A stretch of DNA of 64,000 nucleotides. Origin: Microbacterium sp. BR1. GTDB taxonomy: Bacteria > Actinomycetota > Actinomycetes > Actinomycetales > Microbacteriaceae. The stretch covers positions 124,001 to 188,000 of the forward strand of contig NZ_NMUN01000002.1 of the NCBI RefSeq assembly GCF_002812725.1, read 5' to 3'. The notes beneath the pieces are model-generated. The model saw only the letters and a program-made list of their open reading frames with translations, searched no databases and had not been told where the DNA came from. Numbering within the stretch: the stretch's first letter is position 1; each line of letters opens with the position of its first letter. The position numbers and the translations under genes are program-made. Below are positions 37,298-45,508 of the stretch, one piece after another.

Positions 37298-38692
37298 TCA
37301 GGCATCCCCGCGGATGCCGGTCGTCGACGCGATGACCGGCGCCATCTTGCGGTCGAGGGCCTCGTAGAACATCGACAGGGGGAACTCGTCGTCCATGACG
37401 GCATCCGTGAAGCCCTTCGGCGGACCGATCAGGATGTCGCGCGGCAGCCCCGCGGCCCAGATTGAGCCCGGGTGGGGTTCCAGCACGCTCCGGATCAGGT
37501 CGTACGCGGCCAGCCAGTGCGCGGTCTTCGGGCGGTCGATCGAGCGCCAGTACAGCTCGTCGATCGCGTCGCCGAGGGCGACGACAGCGGCGGGCACTTC
37601 GTCCCAGTCGAGGGCGAGCTGTGTGTCGGTCCAGTGCAAGACCCCGCGCTGGTGCAGCCACGCGAACAGCAACTGGCCACCGAGCCCGTCGTAGTTGCGC
37701 ACCCGCGAACCGGTGATCGCGAACCGGAAGATGCGGTCGAAGATCACCGCGTACTGCACGAGCTGGGCGTGCTCGAGCGTTTCCGCGTCGGTCGTTGCCT
37801 GCTCCTGGGGTCCCGTCTCGCTGAGGCGCCTCTCGATCGCGACGCACTCGCGGAACGCCGTCAGGTCGCACCGCAGTTCTTCGAGCGAGTACAGGAAGTA
37901 CGGCATCCGCTGCTTGATCATGAACGGGTCGAAGGGCAGGTCCCCGCGCATGTGGGTGCGGTCGTGGATGATGTCCCACATCACGAAGGTGCGTTCGGCG
38001 AGGGCCTGGTCATCCAGCAGGCGAGCGACCTGCTCGGGCAGCGCGAGGCGGGTGATGTCGGCCGCCGCGCGAACGACCCGGCGGTAGCGGGCCGCCTCGC
38101 GATCCTGGAAGATCGCGCCCCACGTGAAGGTCGGGACTTCGCGCACCGCGACCGTTTCGGGAAAGAGTACGGCCGAGTTGGTGTCGTAGCCGGGGGTGAA
38201 ATCGATCAGGCGCAGCGAGACGAACAGGCGATTCGCGTAGTCGCTCGCCTCGAGCTGTGCGATGAACTCGGGCCAGATCGTCTCGACGATGAGAGCCTCC
38301 ACAAACCGGTTGCTCGACCCGTTCTGCGTGTACATGGGAAAGATCACGAGGTGCCGCAGCCCATCGACGCGGTGCTGCTGCGGCTGGAACGCGACGAGCG
38401 AATCGAGGAAGTCGGGGACGCCGAAGCCATCCGCCGCCCAGCGTTCGAAATCGGTGACGGATGCCTCGAGGTACGCCGAGTCGTGGGGAAAGAGGGGTGC
38501 GAGCTCGCGGATGGTGCGCACGATCGTCGCGACCATCCGAGCGGCCCGGGCGCGGTGCGCGGGGTCGGGGATCGAGCCATCGTGTGCCTGGATCGCCTGG
38601 AGTTCGGTCGCGGCGTCGCGGAGCGATATCCACGCGTCGCTCGTCTCGACGCCGCCCAGGGAGCCATCGAGCAGTGTCGCGTCCATCGTCAT
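37298..38692 (-). CDS. DUF6421-family protein
   Basis: 464 aa from ATG at 38692 (MTMDATLLDGSLGGVETSDA), preceded by SD GGAGAAGG. No membrane helix. Conserved-looking blocks are HLVIFPMYTQNGSSNRFVEA, LIDFTPGYDTNSAVLFPETV, and MWDIIHDRTHMRGDLPFDPF, followed by a mainly helical C-terminal half ending GPPKGFTDAVMDDEFPLSMF. These match a family of unknown function frequent in actinobacteria (DUF6421). The DxxHDRTH cluster could bind metal. It is divergent from an Lrp regulator that probably controls it. Confidence 0.82.
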   Translation of the reverse strand: MTMDATLLDGSLGGVETSDAWISLRDAATELQAIQAHDGSIPDPAHRARAARMVATIVRTIRELAPLFPHDSAYLEASVTDFERWAADGFGVPDFLDSLVAFQPQQHRVDGLRHLVIFPMYTQNGSSNRFVEALIVETIWPEFIAQLEASDYANRLFVSLRLIDFTPGYDTNSAVLFPETVAVREVPTFTWGAIFQDREAARYRRVVRAAADITRLALPEQVARLLDDQALAERTFVMWDIIHDRTHMRGDLPFDPFMIKQRMPYFLYSLEELRCDLTAFRECVAIERRLSETGPQEQATTDAETLEHAQLVQYAVIFDRIFRFAITGSRVRNYDGLGGQLLFAWLHQRGVLHWTDTQLALDWDEVPAAVVALGDAIDELYWRSIDRPKTAHWLAAYDLIRSVLEPHPGSIWAAGLPRDILIGPPKGFTDAVMDDEFPLSMFYEALDRKMAPVIASTTGIRGDA

Positions 38693-38776
38693 GACCTTCT
38701 CCGTTCCGTGCCCTCGCATCTCTCGGACGAGGCACACGAGGATTCTAGGAAGACATACCGCAGATGCGCTGAATGC

Positions 38777-38791
38777 CAGGAAATATTCCTG
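38777..38791. promoter_or_regulatory. palindrome in the DUF6421/Lrp divergent region
   Basis: CAGGAA-ATA-TTCCTG, a perfect 6-bp dyad with a 3-bp A/T centre, typical in form for an Lrp/AsnC half-site pair. It lies between the two divergent starts, just upstream of the -10 of the regulator. Confidence 0.5.
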
Positions 38792-38795
38792 TTGC

Positions 38796-38801
38796 TATGC
38801 T
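38796..38801 (+). promoter_or_regulatory. -10 element TATGCT before the Lrp gene
   Basis: Begins 12 nt before the ATG at 38808. The palindrome ends 4 nt upstream, so its occupancy would block RNA polymerase. Confidence 0.5.
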
Positions 38802-38807
38802 CGCGGC

Positions 38808-39290
38808 ATGGAAGAAGAGGACGTGGTGACCCATCCACCGACCCTGGATGACCCGGTCGATCTGATGATCGTGCGCGAGATCTCGCGCGACGCCCGCGCC
38901 ACGCTCGCCCAAATCTCGGAGGCGGTCGGCCTGTCGGTCTCGGCCGTGCAGGCGCGCATGCGTCGGCTCGAAACACGCGGCGTGATCGCCGGCTACCGCG
39001 CCGTGGTCGATGTCGAGGCCGTCGGAAAGCCGCTCGCAGCGTTCATCGAGATCACCCCGCTCGACCTCGCGCAGCCCGACGATGCGCCCGAGCGGCTCGA
39101 GCACATCACCGAGATCGAATCGTGCCACTCGATCGCGGGCAACGCGGCCTACATGCTCTTCGTCCCGGTCGCGTCGCCGCGCGCGCTCGAGACGCTCATC
39201 CGCCGCATCCGCGGAGTGGCCTCGGTGAGCACCCGCACGACCGTCGTGCTGCAGACGTTCTACGAGAACCGCCCGATCCTGCCCGCGTGA
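38808..39290 (+). CDS. Lrp/AsnC-family regulator
   Basis: 160 aa. The N-terminal winged HTH (DLMIVREISRDARATLAQIS, EAVGLSVSAVQARMRRLETR, GVIAGYRAVVD) is followed by the RAM/AsnC ligand domain (FIEITPLDLAQ, ITEIESCHSIAGNAAYMLFV, LIRRIRGVASVSTRTTVVLQ). Such proteins sense amino acids. The divergent layout with the DUF6421 gene and a dyad in the shared region suggests that it regulates both itself and that gene. Confidence 0.93.
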   Translation: MEEEDVVTHPPTLDDPVDLMIVREISRDARATLAQISEAVGLSVSAVQARMRRLETRGVIAGYRAVVDVEAVGKPLAAFIEITPLDLAQPDDAPERLEHITEIESCHSIAGNAAYMLFVPVASPRALETLIRRIRGVASVSTRTTVVLQTFYENRPILPA

Positions 39291-39317
39291 GCGCTGCATG
39301 GGGTCCAGCGCGAGATA

Positions 39318-39341
39318 CATCCGCAGACGGATGCCTCGGCT
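39318..39341 (+). promoter_or_regulatory. candidate response-regulator site upstream of the two-component operon
   Basis: CATCC-N6-GGATG dyad at 39318-39333 inside the longer word CAGACGGATGCCTCGGCT (39324-39341). The same word with one change stands before the ABC operon at 41377. Its centre lies just upstream of the -10 region. Confidence 0.5.
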
Positions 39342-39353
39342 CCCACGCTCCCG

Positions 39354-39359
39354 TAGCGT
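39354..39359 (+). promoter_or_regulatory. -10 element TAGCGT before the sensor kinase gene
   Basis: Begins 13 nt before the GTG at 39367; the identical hexamer and spacing recur at 41430. Confidence 0.5.
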
Positions 39360-39366
39360 GACAGGC

Positions 39367-40656
39367 GTGTTCCGCCCGCTCAAGCCCTACCAGATCGCCA
39401 TCGACGTAACCGCGGCGGTGTTGGTGGTGCTGGCGGCACTCGCTCTCGACGTCGTGCTCGCCATGATGCGGATCGAGGGCTCGGTGGGAGAACGCTTGCC
39501 GCTCGCCTGCATCGTTCTCGTTCTCGTCGCCGCGCTCTCGCTGCGGCGGGCATCGCCGGGACTGGCGCTCGCGGCGGTGTGGGTCGCGGCGCTGATCCAG
39601 ATGGCATTCGGGATGCCGCCGCTCGTCGTGGACATCGCGATCTTCGGTGTCCTCTACGCGACCGCAGCCTATGGATCGCGCGTGGTGATGTGGTTGGGGT
39701 TCGCCTCGGGAATCGTCGGGGCGACCCTGATCTCGATCTATCTCATCGTTCCGCCCCTGCTGCGCGGCGGCTGGAGCATCACGGACGTCCTCGGCCAGTC
39801 GTTCGTCGCCGGCCTGGCGCTGTGGGTCGCCGCGACCTTCGCGCTGCTGCTGTCGTGGACGGTCGGAGCCCTCGTACGGACGGCCCTCCGGGCGCGCGCG
39901 AACCGTGAAGCGCAGATACGGGCGCAAGAGGACGCGATCGCCGAGCATCAGCGCACGACGATCGCCCGCGATATGCACGATGTCGTCGCCCACTCGCTCG
40001 CGGTCGTCATCGCGCAGGCGGATGGCGCCCGCTATGCGTCGGCGACGGACCCGTCGGCCGCGGCATCCGCGCTCGGCACGATCTCGACGACGGCGCGCGC
40101 GGCGCTCGCCGATGTGCGCCTGCTGCTGACGCAGCTGCGGCACAGCCAGGCCGACGGACCGCAGCCGACGCTCGCCGATCTGGAGGGGCTCTACGCACAG
40201 GTGCGCGCGGCGGGCGTTGCCCTGCGCGTCGACGTCGAGCCCGTGCCGCGGACGGATCCCCCCGCCGCGGTTCAGCTCGCGCTCTACCGGATTCTGCAGG
40301 AGGCGCTCACGAATGCCCTCCGACACGGCGCGGGTGGCGATGTCTCCGTGGCCCTCGCCTGGCACCCCGAGCGCGTCGACCTGACCGTCCGCAACGGCAT
40401 TCGCCTGTCGCAAATGGCGGGTGATGCGCACGCCAACCCGCCACATGTGACAGGCGACGATGCCTCCGGCCCGACGGCGGCGCAGGGGCAGGGCCAGGGC
40501 CACGGGCTGATCGGCATGCGCGAGCGGGCGCAGCTCGCGGGCGGAACGCTCGCGGCCGGGCGGGCGGGTCACGAGTTCGTCGTGAACGCTTCGATCCCGT
40601 TCAGTATCGCTCCGTCGGGCGGGCCGTTCGCCCGCGCAGCGGGGGAGCCGGCGTGA
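39367..40656 (+). CDS. NarL-type sensor histidine kinase
   Basis: 429 aa from GTG (VFRPLKPYQIAI). Five or six membrane helices fill residues ~10-172 with very short outside loops, so the signal is probably sensed in the membrane. HisKA_3 domain with His204 (IARDMHDVVAHSLAVVIAQA), then HATPase with the N box LQEALTNALRHG and G box GHGLIGMRERAQLAGG. A low-complexity stretch AAQGQGQGHG sits directly before the G box. Overlaps the response-regulator start by 4 nt (GTGA). Confidence 0.93.
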   Translation: MFRPLKPYQIAIDVTAAVLVVLAALALDVVLAMMRIEGSVGERLPLACIVLVLVAALSLRRASPGLALAAVWVAALIQMAFGMPPLVVDIAIFGVLYATAAYGSRVVMWLGFASGIVGATLISIYLIVPPLLRGGWSITDVLGQSFVAGLALWVAATFALLLSWTVGALVRTALRARANREAQIRAQEDAIAEHQRTTIARDMHDVVAHSLAVVIAQADGARYASATDPSAAASALGTISTTARAALADVRLLLTQLRHSQADGPQPTLADLEGLYAQVRAAGVALRVDVEPVPRTDPPAAVQLALYRILQEALTNALRHGAGGDVSVALAWHPERVDLTVRNGIRLSQMAGDAHANPPHVTGDDASGPTAAQGQGQGHGLIGMRERAQLAGGTLAAGRAGHEFVVNASIPFSIAPSGGPFARAAGEPA

Positions 40657-41312
40657 TCCGTGTCGCACTGGTCGACGATCAGGCGCTCTTCCGGGCGGGC
40701 ATCCGCATGCTCGTGGACTCCCAGCCGGACCTCGAGGTCGTCGCCGAGGCATCCGATGGGCGCGCGGCGATCCGTGTCATCGGCGAAACCCATCCCGACG
40801 TCGTGCTCATGGACATCCGGATGCCCGTGCTCGACGGCCTCGGTGCGACGGCCGAGATCCTCGCCGATCCCCGATATTCCGGCCCCGACCAGTCCGGACC
40901 GCCGCGCATCGTGATGCTCACCACGTTCGACCTCGACGAGGCGGCCGCGCGTGCCATCCGGGGCGGGGCGAGCGGCTTCCTGCTGAAGGACGCGGACCCC
41001 GAGTTCCTGCTCGCGGCGATCCGCACGGTGCACGCGGGGTCGGCCGTGATCGCCGCCTCCGCCACCCGCGAACTGTTCGCGCACTTCGCCGAGTCCCCGC
41101 GTCCCGTTCCGGCGTCCTACAGCGGGCTCACCGACCGTGAACGCGAGATCTTCGCGCTCGCCGCGCGCGGGCTCAGCAACGGCGAGATCGCGGGCCGCGA
41201 GTTCCTGTCCGAGGCGACCGTGAAGACCCACATCAGCCGTATCCTCGCCAAGCTCGGATTGCGCGACCGCGTGCAGCTGGTCGTCTTCGCGTTCGAGCAC
41301 GGGCTCGCCTGA
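40653..41312 (+). CDS. LuxR/NarL-family response regulator
   Basis: 219 aa from GTG. Receiver domain with phospho-acceptor Asp54 (VLMDIRMPVLDG), acidic pair Asp8-Asp9, and Lys in LLKDADPE. The C-terminal LuxR HTH is LTDREREIFALAARGLSNGE, then EATVKTHISRILAKLGLRDR. Cognate partner of the kinase upstream. The adjacent ABC exporter operon is the likely target because both promoters share a motif. Confidence 0.95.
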   Translation: MIRVALVDDQALFRAGIRMLVDSQPDLEVVAEASDGRAAIRVIGETHPDVVLMDIRMPVLDGLGATAEILADPRYSGPDQSGPPRIVMLTTFDLDEAAARAIRGGASGFLLKDADPEFLLAAIRTVHAGSAVIAASATRELFAHFAESPRPVPASYSGLTDREREIFALAARGLSNGEIAGREFLSEATVKTHISRILAKLGLRDRVQLVVFAFEHGLA

Positions 41313-41369
41313 GCCGACCGGCCGGGCCGCCTCCGCGCGCCGGATTCGTCGCAGCGACCACACGAACGT

Positions 41370-41394
41370 CATCCCTCAGACGGATGCCGCGGCT
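41370..41394 (+). promoter_or_regulatory. candidate response-regulator site upstream of the ABC operon
   Basis: CATCC-N7-GGATG at 41370-41386 and the word CAGACGGATGCCGCGGCT at 41377-41394, differing from the copy at 39324 in one base of 18. It is 53 nt from the -10, against 30 nt at the other promoter: 23 nt or about two helical turns more. Confidence 0.5.
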
Positions 41395-41429
41395 ACCTGC
41401 GACGGACGCGCTCCGTACCGCGCGATCCA

Positions 41430-41435
41430 TAGCGT
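41430..41435 (+). promoter_or_regulatory. -10 element TAGCGT before the ABC ATPase gene
   Basis: Begins 13 nt before the ATG at 41443, the same hexamer and spacing as at the sensor kinase gene. Confidence 0.5.
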
Positions 41436-41442
41436 CGAAGAC

Positions 41443-42264
41443 ATGCAGATCTCCTCAACAGACCTCGGGCTCGCCGCCCGCGTGCACAACCTGTCCAAGT
41501 CCTACGGATCCGGCGAGGGAACGGTGCGGGCGCTCGACGATGTCACCGTCGGCATCCGTCGCGGTGAGTTCACGGCGATCATGGGGCCGTCCGGTTCCGG
41601 CAAGTCCACGCTCATGCACGTCATGGCCGGGCTCGATGCCCCGACCTCGGGTCGCGCGTGGATCGGCGACGTCGAGATCACGGGAGCCTCCGACCTCGAC
41701 CTGACGATCCTGCGGCGGCGCCGGGTGGGCTTCGTGTTCCAGGCCTTCAACCTGGTGCCCACGCTCGACGCTATCGGTAACATCATGCTGCCGTTCGATC
41801 TCGACGGTCGGCGCCCGAGCGCCCTCGAGCGCGCCCGGATCGATGACCTCGTCGAGACCCTCGGGCTGAGCGCCCGCCTGCGACACCGGCCGCATCAGCT
41901 GAGCGGCGGCCAGCAGCAGCGCGTCGCGATCGCCCGCGCGTTGGCCACGGCGCCCGACCTCGTGTTCGCCGACGAGCCGACCGGAAACCTCGACTCGCGC
42001 TCGGGGCGCGAGGTGCTCGCGCTGCTGGCGGCGGCCGCGCGCGAGCACGGGCAGAGCATCGCGATGGTCACGCACGATCCGATCGCCGCGAGCCACGCCG
42101 ATCGCGTGCTGTTCCTGGGTGACGGACGCATCGTCGCGGACCGATCCCGACAGACGGCCGAGCAGATCTCGGCGCACATGCTCGCGACCGAGCGCGCCGA
42201 TGAACGGGCCGCGGAGAACGCCGCGGGGCGAGCGCACGAGCACGAGCAGGGGGTGTCGGCATGA
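41443..42264 (+). CDS. ABC transporter ATP-binding protein (MacB/LolD type)
   Basis: 273 aa. Walker A GPSGSGKS (48-55), Q-loop FQAFNLVPTLDAIGNI, signature LSGGQQQR, Walker B DLVFADEPTGNLDSR. Closest to ATPases that pair with FtsX-type permeases for export of lipids, peptides or antibiotics, or for signalling about cell-wall stress. The ~25-residue tail is Glu/Ala/His-rich. ATGA overlap with the permease gene. Confidence 0.95.
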   Translation: MQISSTDLGLAARVHNLSKSYGSGEGTVRALDDVTVGIRRGEFTAIMGPSGSGKSTLMHVMAGLDAPTSGRAWIGDVEITGASDLDLTILRRRRVGFVFQAFNLVPTLDAIGNIMLPFDLDGRRPSALERARIDDLVETLGLSARLRHRPHQLSGGQQQRVAIARALATAPDLVFADEPTGNLDSRSGREVLALLAAAAREHGQSIAMVTHDPIAASHADRVLFLGDGRIVADRSRQTAEQISAHMLATERADERAAENAAGRAHEHEQGVSA

Positions 42265-43676
42265 CGCGTCTCGCATGGCTCCGCGAACGCGGGATGGGGG
42301 CGAGCATCCTCGTCGCCGCGCTGTCGAGCGCATTCGGGGTCGTCCTCATCGCGGCGACCGGATACATCGGAGCGATCCTGCTCGCGGACAGGTTCATCGG
42401 CGAATCCGAAACGCTGGCGATCGTCGTCGGCATCCTCACCGTCCTCCTGGTCGGTGTCGCCGTGTTCGTCGCCGCGATCGTGACGGCGAACACGTTCGCG
42501 ACGATCGTCGCGGGCCGGGTACGCAACATCGCGCTCATGCGGCTGATCGGCGCCTCTGCGCGATCGCAGCGCGCCGAAGTCGCCCGTCAGGGTCTCGTCG
42601 TCGGGGTCATCGGAGCGTTCATCGGCCTGCTCGTCGGCACCGCCGTCGCCGCGGCCGGAATCTCGATCGGGGATGCGTTGCTGGATGCCCCGAGGGCTCC
42701 GTTCGCGCTGGTGCAGCCGACGCTGCTGCTGCCCGCCGCGATCGTCGCGGTGACGACCTGGGCCGCCGCCTGGACGGGTTCACGGCGCGTCCTGTCGGTC
42801 ACCCCCCTCGAAGCGCTCGGTGGCTCGGTGGAGCGGGCCCACTCGGAGCTCGTGCGGCGACCCGGCCGCAATGTCGCCGCGATCACCCTCTTCGTCGTCG
42901 GCGGTGCGCTCCTCGCCCTCGGGATCGTGGCCGGGCTCGTGACGCCGCTCGGTGTCGTGATCGCATTCCTCGGCGGTCTGCTGTCGTTCACAGGCCTCGC
43001 CCTCGGGGCCCATCTCGTGATGCCGCCGGTCCTGCGACTCGTCGGGCGCGCCTTCGGTTCGTCTGCGACCGCCCGGCTCGCCGCCGAGAACGGGATGAGG
43101 CATCCGGAGCGCTCGTCGCGCATGGCGATCGGCGTGGTCATGGGCGTCACCCTGGTGACGATGTTCGCCGTCGCGATCGCCTCGACCAAAGCCGTGCTCA
43201 CCGCCACCGCGGGCGGCGAGCTGCCCGAGTTCATGGCCTCGCTGCTGGATACGTTCTCGGTCGTCATGATGGCGCTCGTCGGGGTGTCCGCCGTCATCGC
43301 CGCCGTCGGACTCGTGAACCTGCTCACGATCGGCGTCGTGCAGCGCCGCCGTGAGCTCGGACTGCTGCGTTCGCTCGGCCTGTCGAACGGTCAGGTGCGC
43401 CGCATGATCCTGTTCGAGGCGGCGCACGTCACGATCGCGGCACTCGCGCTCGGCCTCGTGCTCGGTGTCGTCTATGGGTGGGCCGGCGCGCAGTCGCTGC
43501 TCGGGTCGGTCCCCGTCATCCCGGGCGGGGCGGCCGCAACACTGGTTCTGCCCGCGCTGCCGATCGCGCCCATCGCCGTCGTCATCGGCGCCACGGCCGT
43601 GCTGACCCTGGTCGCCGCGGTCGTGCCGACGCGGCTCGCAACGAGGGTTGCGCCGGTCGAAGCCCTCGCCGAGTAG
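42261..43676 (+). CDS. FtsX-like ABC permease
   Basis: 471 aa. About eight membrane helices in two FtsX-type blocks: the first near residues 15-170, the second near 330-465 (VMMALVGVSAVIAAVGLVNL, RRRELGLLRSLGLSNGQVRR, LVLGVVYGWAGA). No large extracytoplasmic MacB domain, so it is a compact exporter half or signalling partner. Cognate of the 41443 ATPase. Stop is 3 nt from the convergent SRPBCC gene. Confidence 0.93.
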   Translation: MTRLAWLRERGMGASILVAALSSAFGVVLIAATGYIGAILLADRFIGESETLAIVVGILTVLLVGVAVFVAAIVTANTFATIVAGRVRNIALMRLIGASARSQRAEVARQGLVVGVIGAFIGLLVGTAVAAAGISIGDALLDAPRAPFALVQPTLLLPAAIVAVTTWAAAWTGSRRVLSVTPLEALGGSVERAHSELVRRPGRNVAAITLFVVGGALLALGIVAGLVTPLGVVIAFLGGLLSFTGLALGAHLVMPPVLRLVGRAFGSSATARLAAENGMRHPERSSRMAIGVVMGVTLVTMFAVAIASTKAVLTATAGGELPEFMASLLDTFSVVMMALVGVSAVIAAVGLVNLLTIGVVQRRRELGLLRSLGLSNGQVRRMILFEAAHVTIAALALGLVLGVVYGWAGAQSLLGSVPVIPGGAAATLVLPALPIAPIAVVIGATAVLTLVAAVVPTRLATRVAPVEALAE

Positions 43677-43679
43677 GGC

Positions 43680-44207
43680 TCAGGCGGTGTGGCCGGGCTC
43701 GGCCGCGGACGTGGCCTCGACGTCGTGGGCCCACGACGGCGCGAGCGAGCGGATGCGCTGGGCCCGCCACTGCCACGCGGCCCACAGGCCGGGCCAGAGC
43801 AGGGGAGCGGTCGGGCCGCCGATCGTCAGGCGCTCGCGCCAGAGGGTGCGGGAGGGGTCGCCCGGGGCGGGCGCAACGGCGAGCTGGTGGTCCCAGACGT
43901 CCAGCGACGCGAGCGGTCCGGTGAGCGGAATGCCGCTGTCCCGGAAGATCCGTACCTCGCCCCGCGAGTCGCGCGTGATCCGGTCGCTCGCGTGGATGAG
44001 CTGTCGCCCCATCGGCACGATCCCGGCGAACGACATGTCGACGACGGCATCCGTTCCCGGCTCCCACCGCGTCGGCAATCCGCCCGTCTCGGCGGACTCG
44101 AGGCGGACGAGCGAGCCGTACAGCTCGGCCACCGCGCGGGGCGAGTGCAGGGCACGCCACGCCGCATCCGCGTCGCAGTCGATCACGAGCTTGAGCAGGA
44201 TGCGCAT
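43680..44207 (-). CDS. SRPBCC-fold protein
   Basis: 175 aa. MRILLKLVIDCDADAAWRAL and the later alternation of beta strands (DAVVDMSFAGIVPMGRQLIH, LDVWDHQLAVAPAP, LWRERLTIGGPTAPLLWPGL) fit the START/polyketide-cyclase-like SRPBCC fold that binds hydrophobic ligands. No catalytic assignment. A weak -10 (GACACT) begins 12 nt before the ATG. Neighbour relations give no functional hint. Confidence 0.75.
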   Translation of the reverse strand: MRILLKLVIDCDADAAWRALHSPRAVAELYGSLVRLESAETGGLPTRWEPGTDAVVDMSFAGIVPMGRQLIHASDRITRDSRGEVRIFRDSGIPLTGPLASLDVWDHQLAVAPAPGDPSRTLWRERLTIGGPTAPLLWPGLWAAWQWRAQRIRSLAPSWAHDVEATSAAEPGHTA

Positions 44208-44258
44208 GTCCCCAGTGTCGCACCGGTGCCGCCCGTCCGGCGTGTGCGCAGCGGAGCC

Positions 44259-44282
44259 CGTTGCTGAGCTCGTCGAAGCGAC
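44259..44282. repeat. candidate interspersed palindromic repeat
   Basis: CGTTGCTGAGCTCGTCGAAG followed by CGAC resembles the 'gctgagct(t/c)gtcgaag' intergenic repeat that I recall from Micrococcales genomes. One copy only in this window, in the gap between two minus-strand genes. Confidence 0.4.
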
Positions 44283-44306
44283 TTGCGTGGCGTGCGCGGG
44301 GCCGGC

Positions 44307-44795
44307 TCAGCGCTCCCTCATCGCGGCGAGGCGCTCGGCGGGCGTGATCTCGCGCTTCTCCCACCGGAACAGGTGACGCTCGTCGAATCGCGGCGCACAC
44401 TTCACACACGACGCGGCCCGCGTCGGCTTCCGATGCCGGTACGCGACGTGGCCGGCGGGGCAGAACCCCACCCAGGGTGCGAGCTCGGTCGCCGTCTCAC
44501 CCGCGTGCGTCGTGCCGCCGACGTAGCCCAGCTCGCGGGCCACCTGTTTCCACCGCTGCCCGTGCCCGGCGGCCGGCCCAGCGACCGCGTGAGCGACCTC
44601 GTGCAACAGCGTCTGGTGATTCGTGTCGTCGTCGTACCGCGCCGACAGGTAGCGCGAAACGCTGATCCGCTTGCGCGTGTAATCGCAGAGCCCCGCGCGG
44701 CGTTTGGCGTTGTCGAACCCGAACGACCACGAAGCATCCAGGTGGAGCGCGATGAGGGCTTCGGCCCAGGTGCGCACGCGTTGCAGATCGGACAT
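44307..44795 (-). CDS. SprT-like zinc metalloprotease domain protein
   Basis: 162 aa. Zinc motif HEVAH (His65, Glu66, His69) in TLLHEVAHAVAG, a third ligand region around HGQRWKQVARELG, and a C-terminal Cys pair region (FCPAGHVAYRHRK... CVKCAPRF) like the zinc ribbon of SprT/Spartan proteins. SprT-like proteins cleave DNA-bound proteins, but bacterial members are little characterised. The -10 TAGGTT lies 12 nt upstream of the ATG. Confidence 0.9.
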   Translation of the reverse strand: MSDLQRVRTWAEALIALHLDASWSFGFDNAKRRAGLCDYTRKRISVSRYLSARYDDDTNHQTLLHEVAHAVAGPAAGHGQRWKQVARELGYVGGTTHAGETATELAPWVGFCPAGHVAYRHRKPTRAASCVKCAPRFDERHLFRWEKREITPAERLAAMRER

Positions 44796-44801
44796 GTCGA
44801 A

Positions 44802-44807
44802 AACCTA
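44802..44807 (-). promoter_or_regulatory. -10 element TAGGTT before the SprT-like gene
   Basis: Minus strand; begins 12 nt before the ATG at 44795. Confidence 0.5.
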
Positions 44808-44876
44808 AACCGTCCCTACGACATCGGATGCCGCGCGGTCAGACGCGCCCGTTGCACCGCACCGTTGCGCGGTGAC

Positions 44877-45404
44877 TCAGCTCGCGACCGACGCCCGGGC
44901 GCGACGACGGTCCGCGGCATCGACGGCGAGCAGCGTCGCCTCGAGCTGCTCATCCGGGGCGCCCGATTCCTGGCGCAGAAACAGGGCACGTTTGAAGTCC
45001 CGACGCGCGGCCTCGTAGTCACCGGCGTCGTAGTGCACCTTGCCGCGGTGCTGGTACGAGAACGCGGCGATCGCGGACCAGCCCTGACCCTCGGCCTCGC
45101 CGGCGCAGGTCGTCAGTTCGTGTTCGGCCGCGGCGTACGCGCCGCGCCACTGCTGCACGGTCGCGTGCAGGATGCGGGCGCGAAGCAGGTCCTTGCGCGT
45201 GCCGGCCATGCGGGCGACGCGCACCGACTCGTCCGAGACGACACTGGCGTCTTCGAGGCGGTCGAGCACCTTCAGCAGCCAGACGCGCTCGAGCAGGGCG
45301 GGCAGGCTGCGCTGATCACCGAGCTCCAACAGGCGTTCCCGGCACTCGTTCGCGTCGACGATTTCACGCAGGGTGTCGGGGTCGTACCCGTGGATATAGC
45401 TCAT
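44877..45404 (-). CDS. TPR-like helical-repeat protein
   Basis: 175 aa from ATG with a strong SD (GAGGAGG). All-helical; repeats such as LLRARILHATVQQWRGAYAAAEHEL and AIAAFSYQHRGKVHYDAGDY (continuing EAARRDFKRALFLR) fit tetratricopeptide units with the usual A8/G/Y positions. Probably a protein-protein adaptor. The frame is open 1.2 kb upstream, antisense through other genes, but the SD and codon use fix the start at 45404. No operon partner obvious. Confidence 0.82.
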   Translation of the reverse strand: MSYIHGYDPDTLREIVDANECRERLLELGDQRSLPALLERVWLLKVLDRLEDASVVSDESVRVARMAGTRKDLLRARILHATVQQWRGAYAAAEHELTTCAGEAEGQGWSAIAAFSYQHRGKVHYDAGDYEAARRDFKRALFLRQESGAPDEQLEATLLAVDAADRRRARASVAS

Positions 45405-45508
45405 CGTGACCTCCTCACCGCGTGTTTCGCCCCTCCAGTGTGCAACGGTTCGGCGTACAACCGGCCGTGCCGCGCCGAGCGTGCCGAGGCTTGCCGCACG
45501 TTGTTCGC

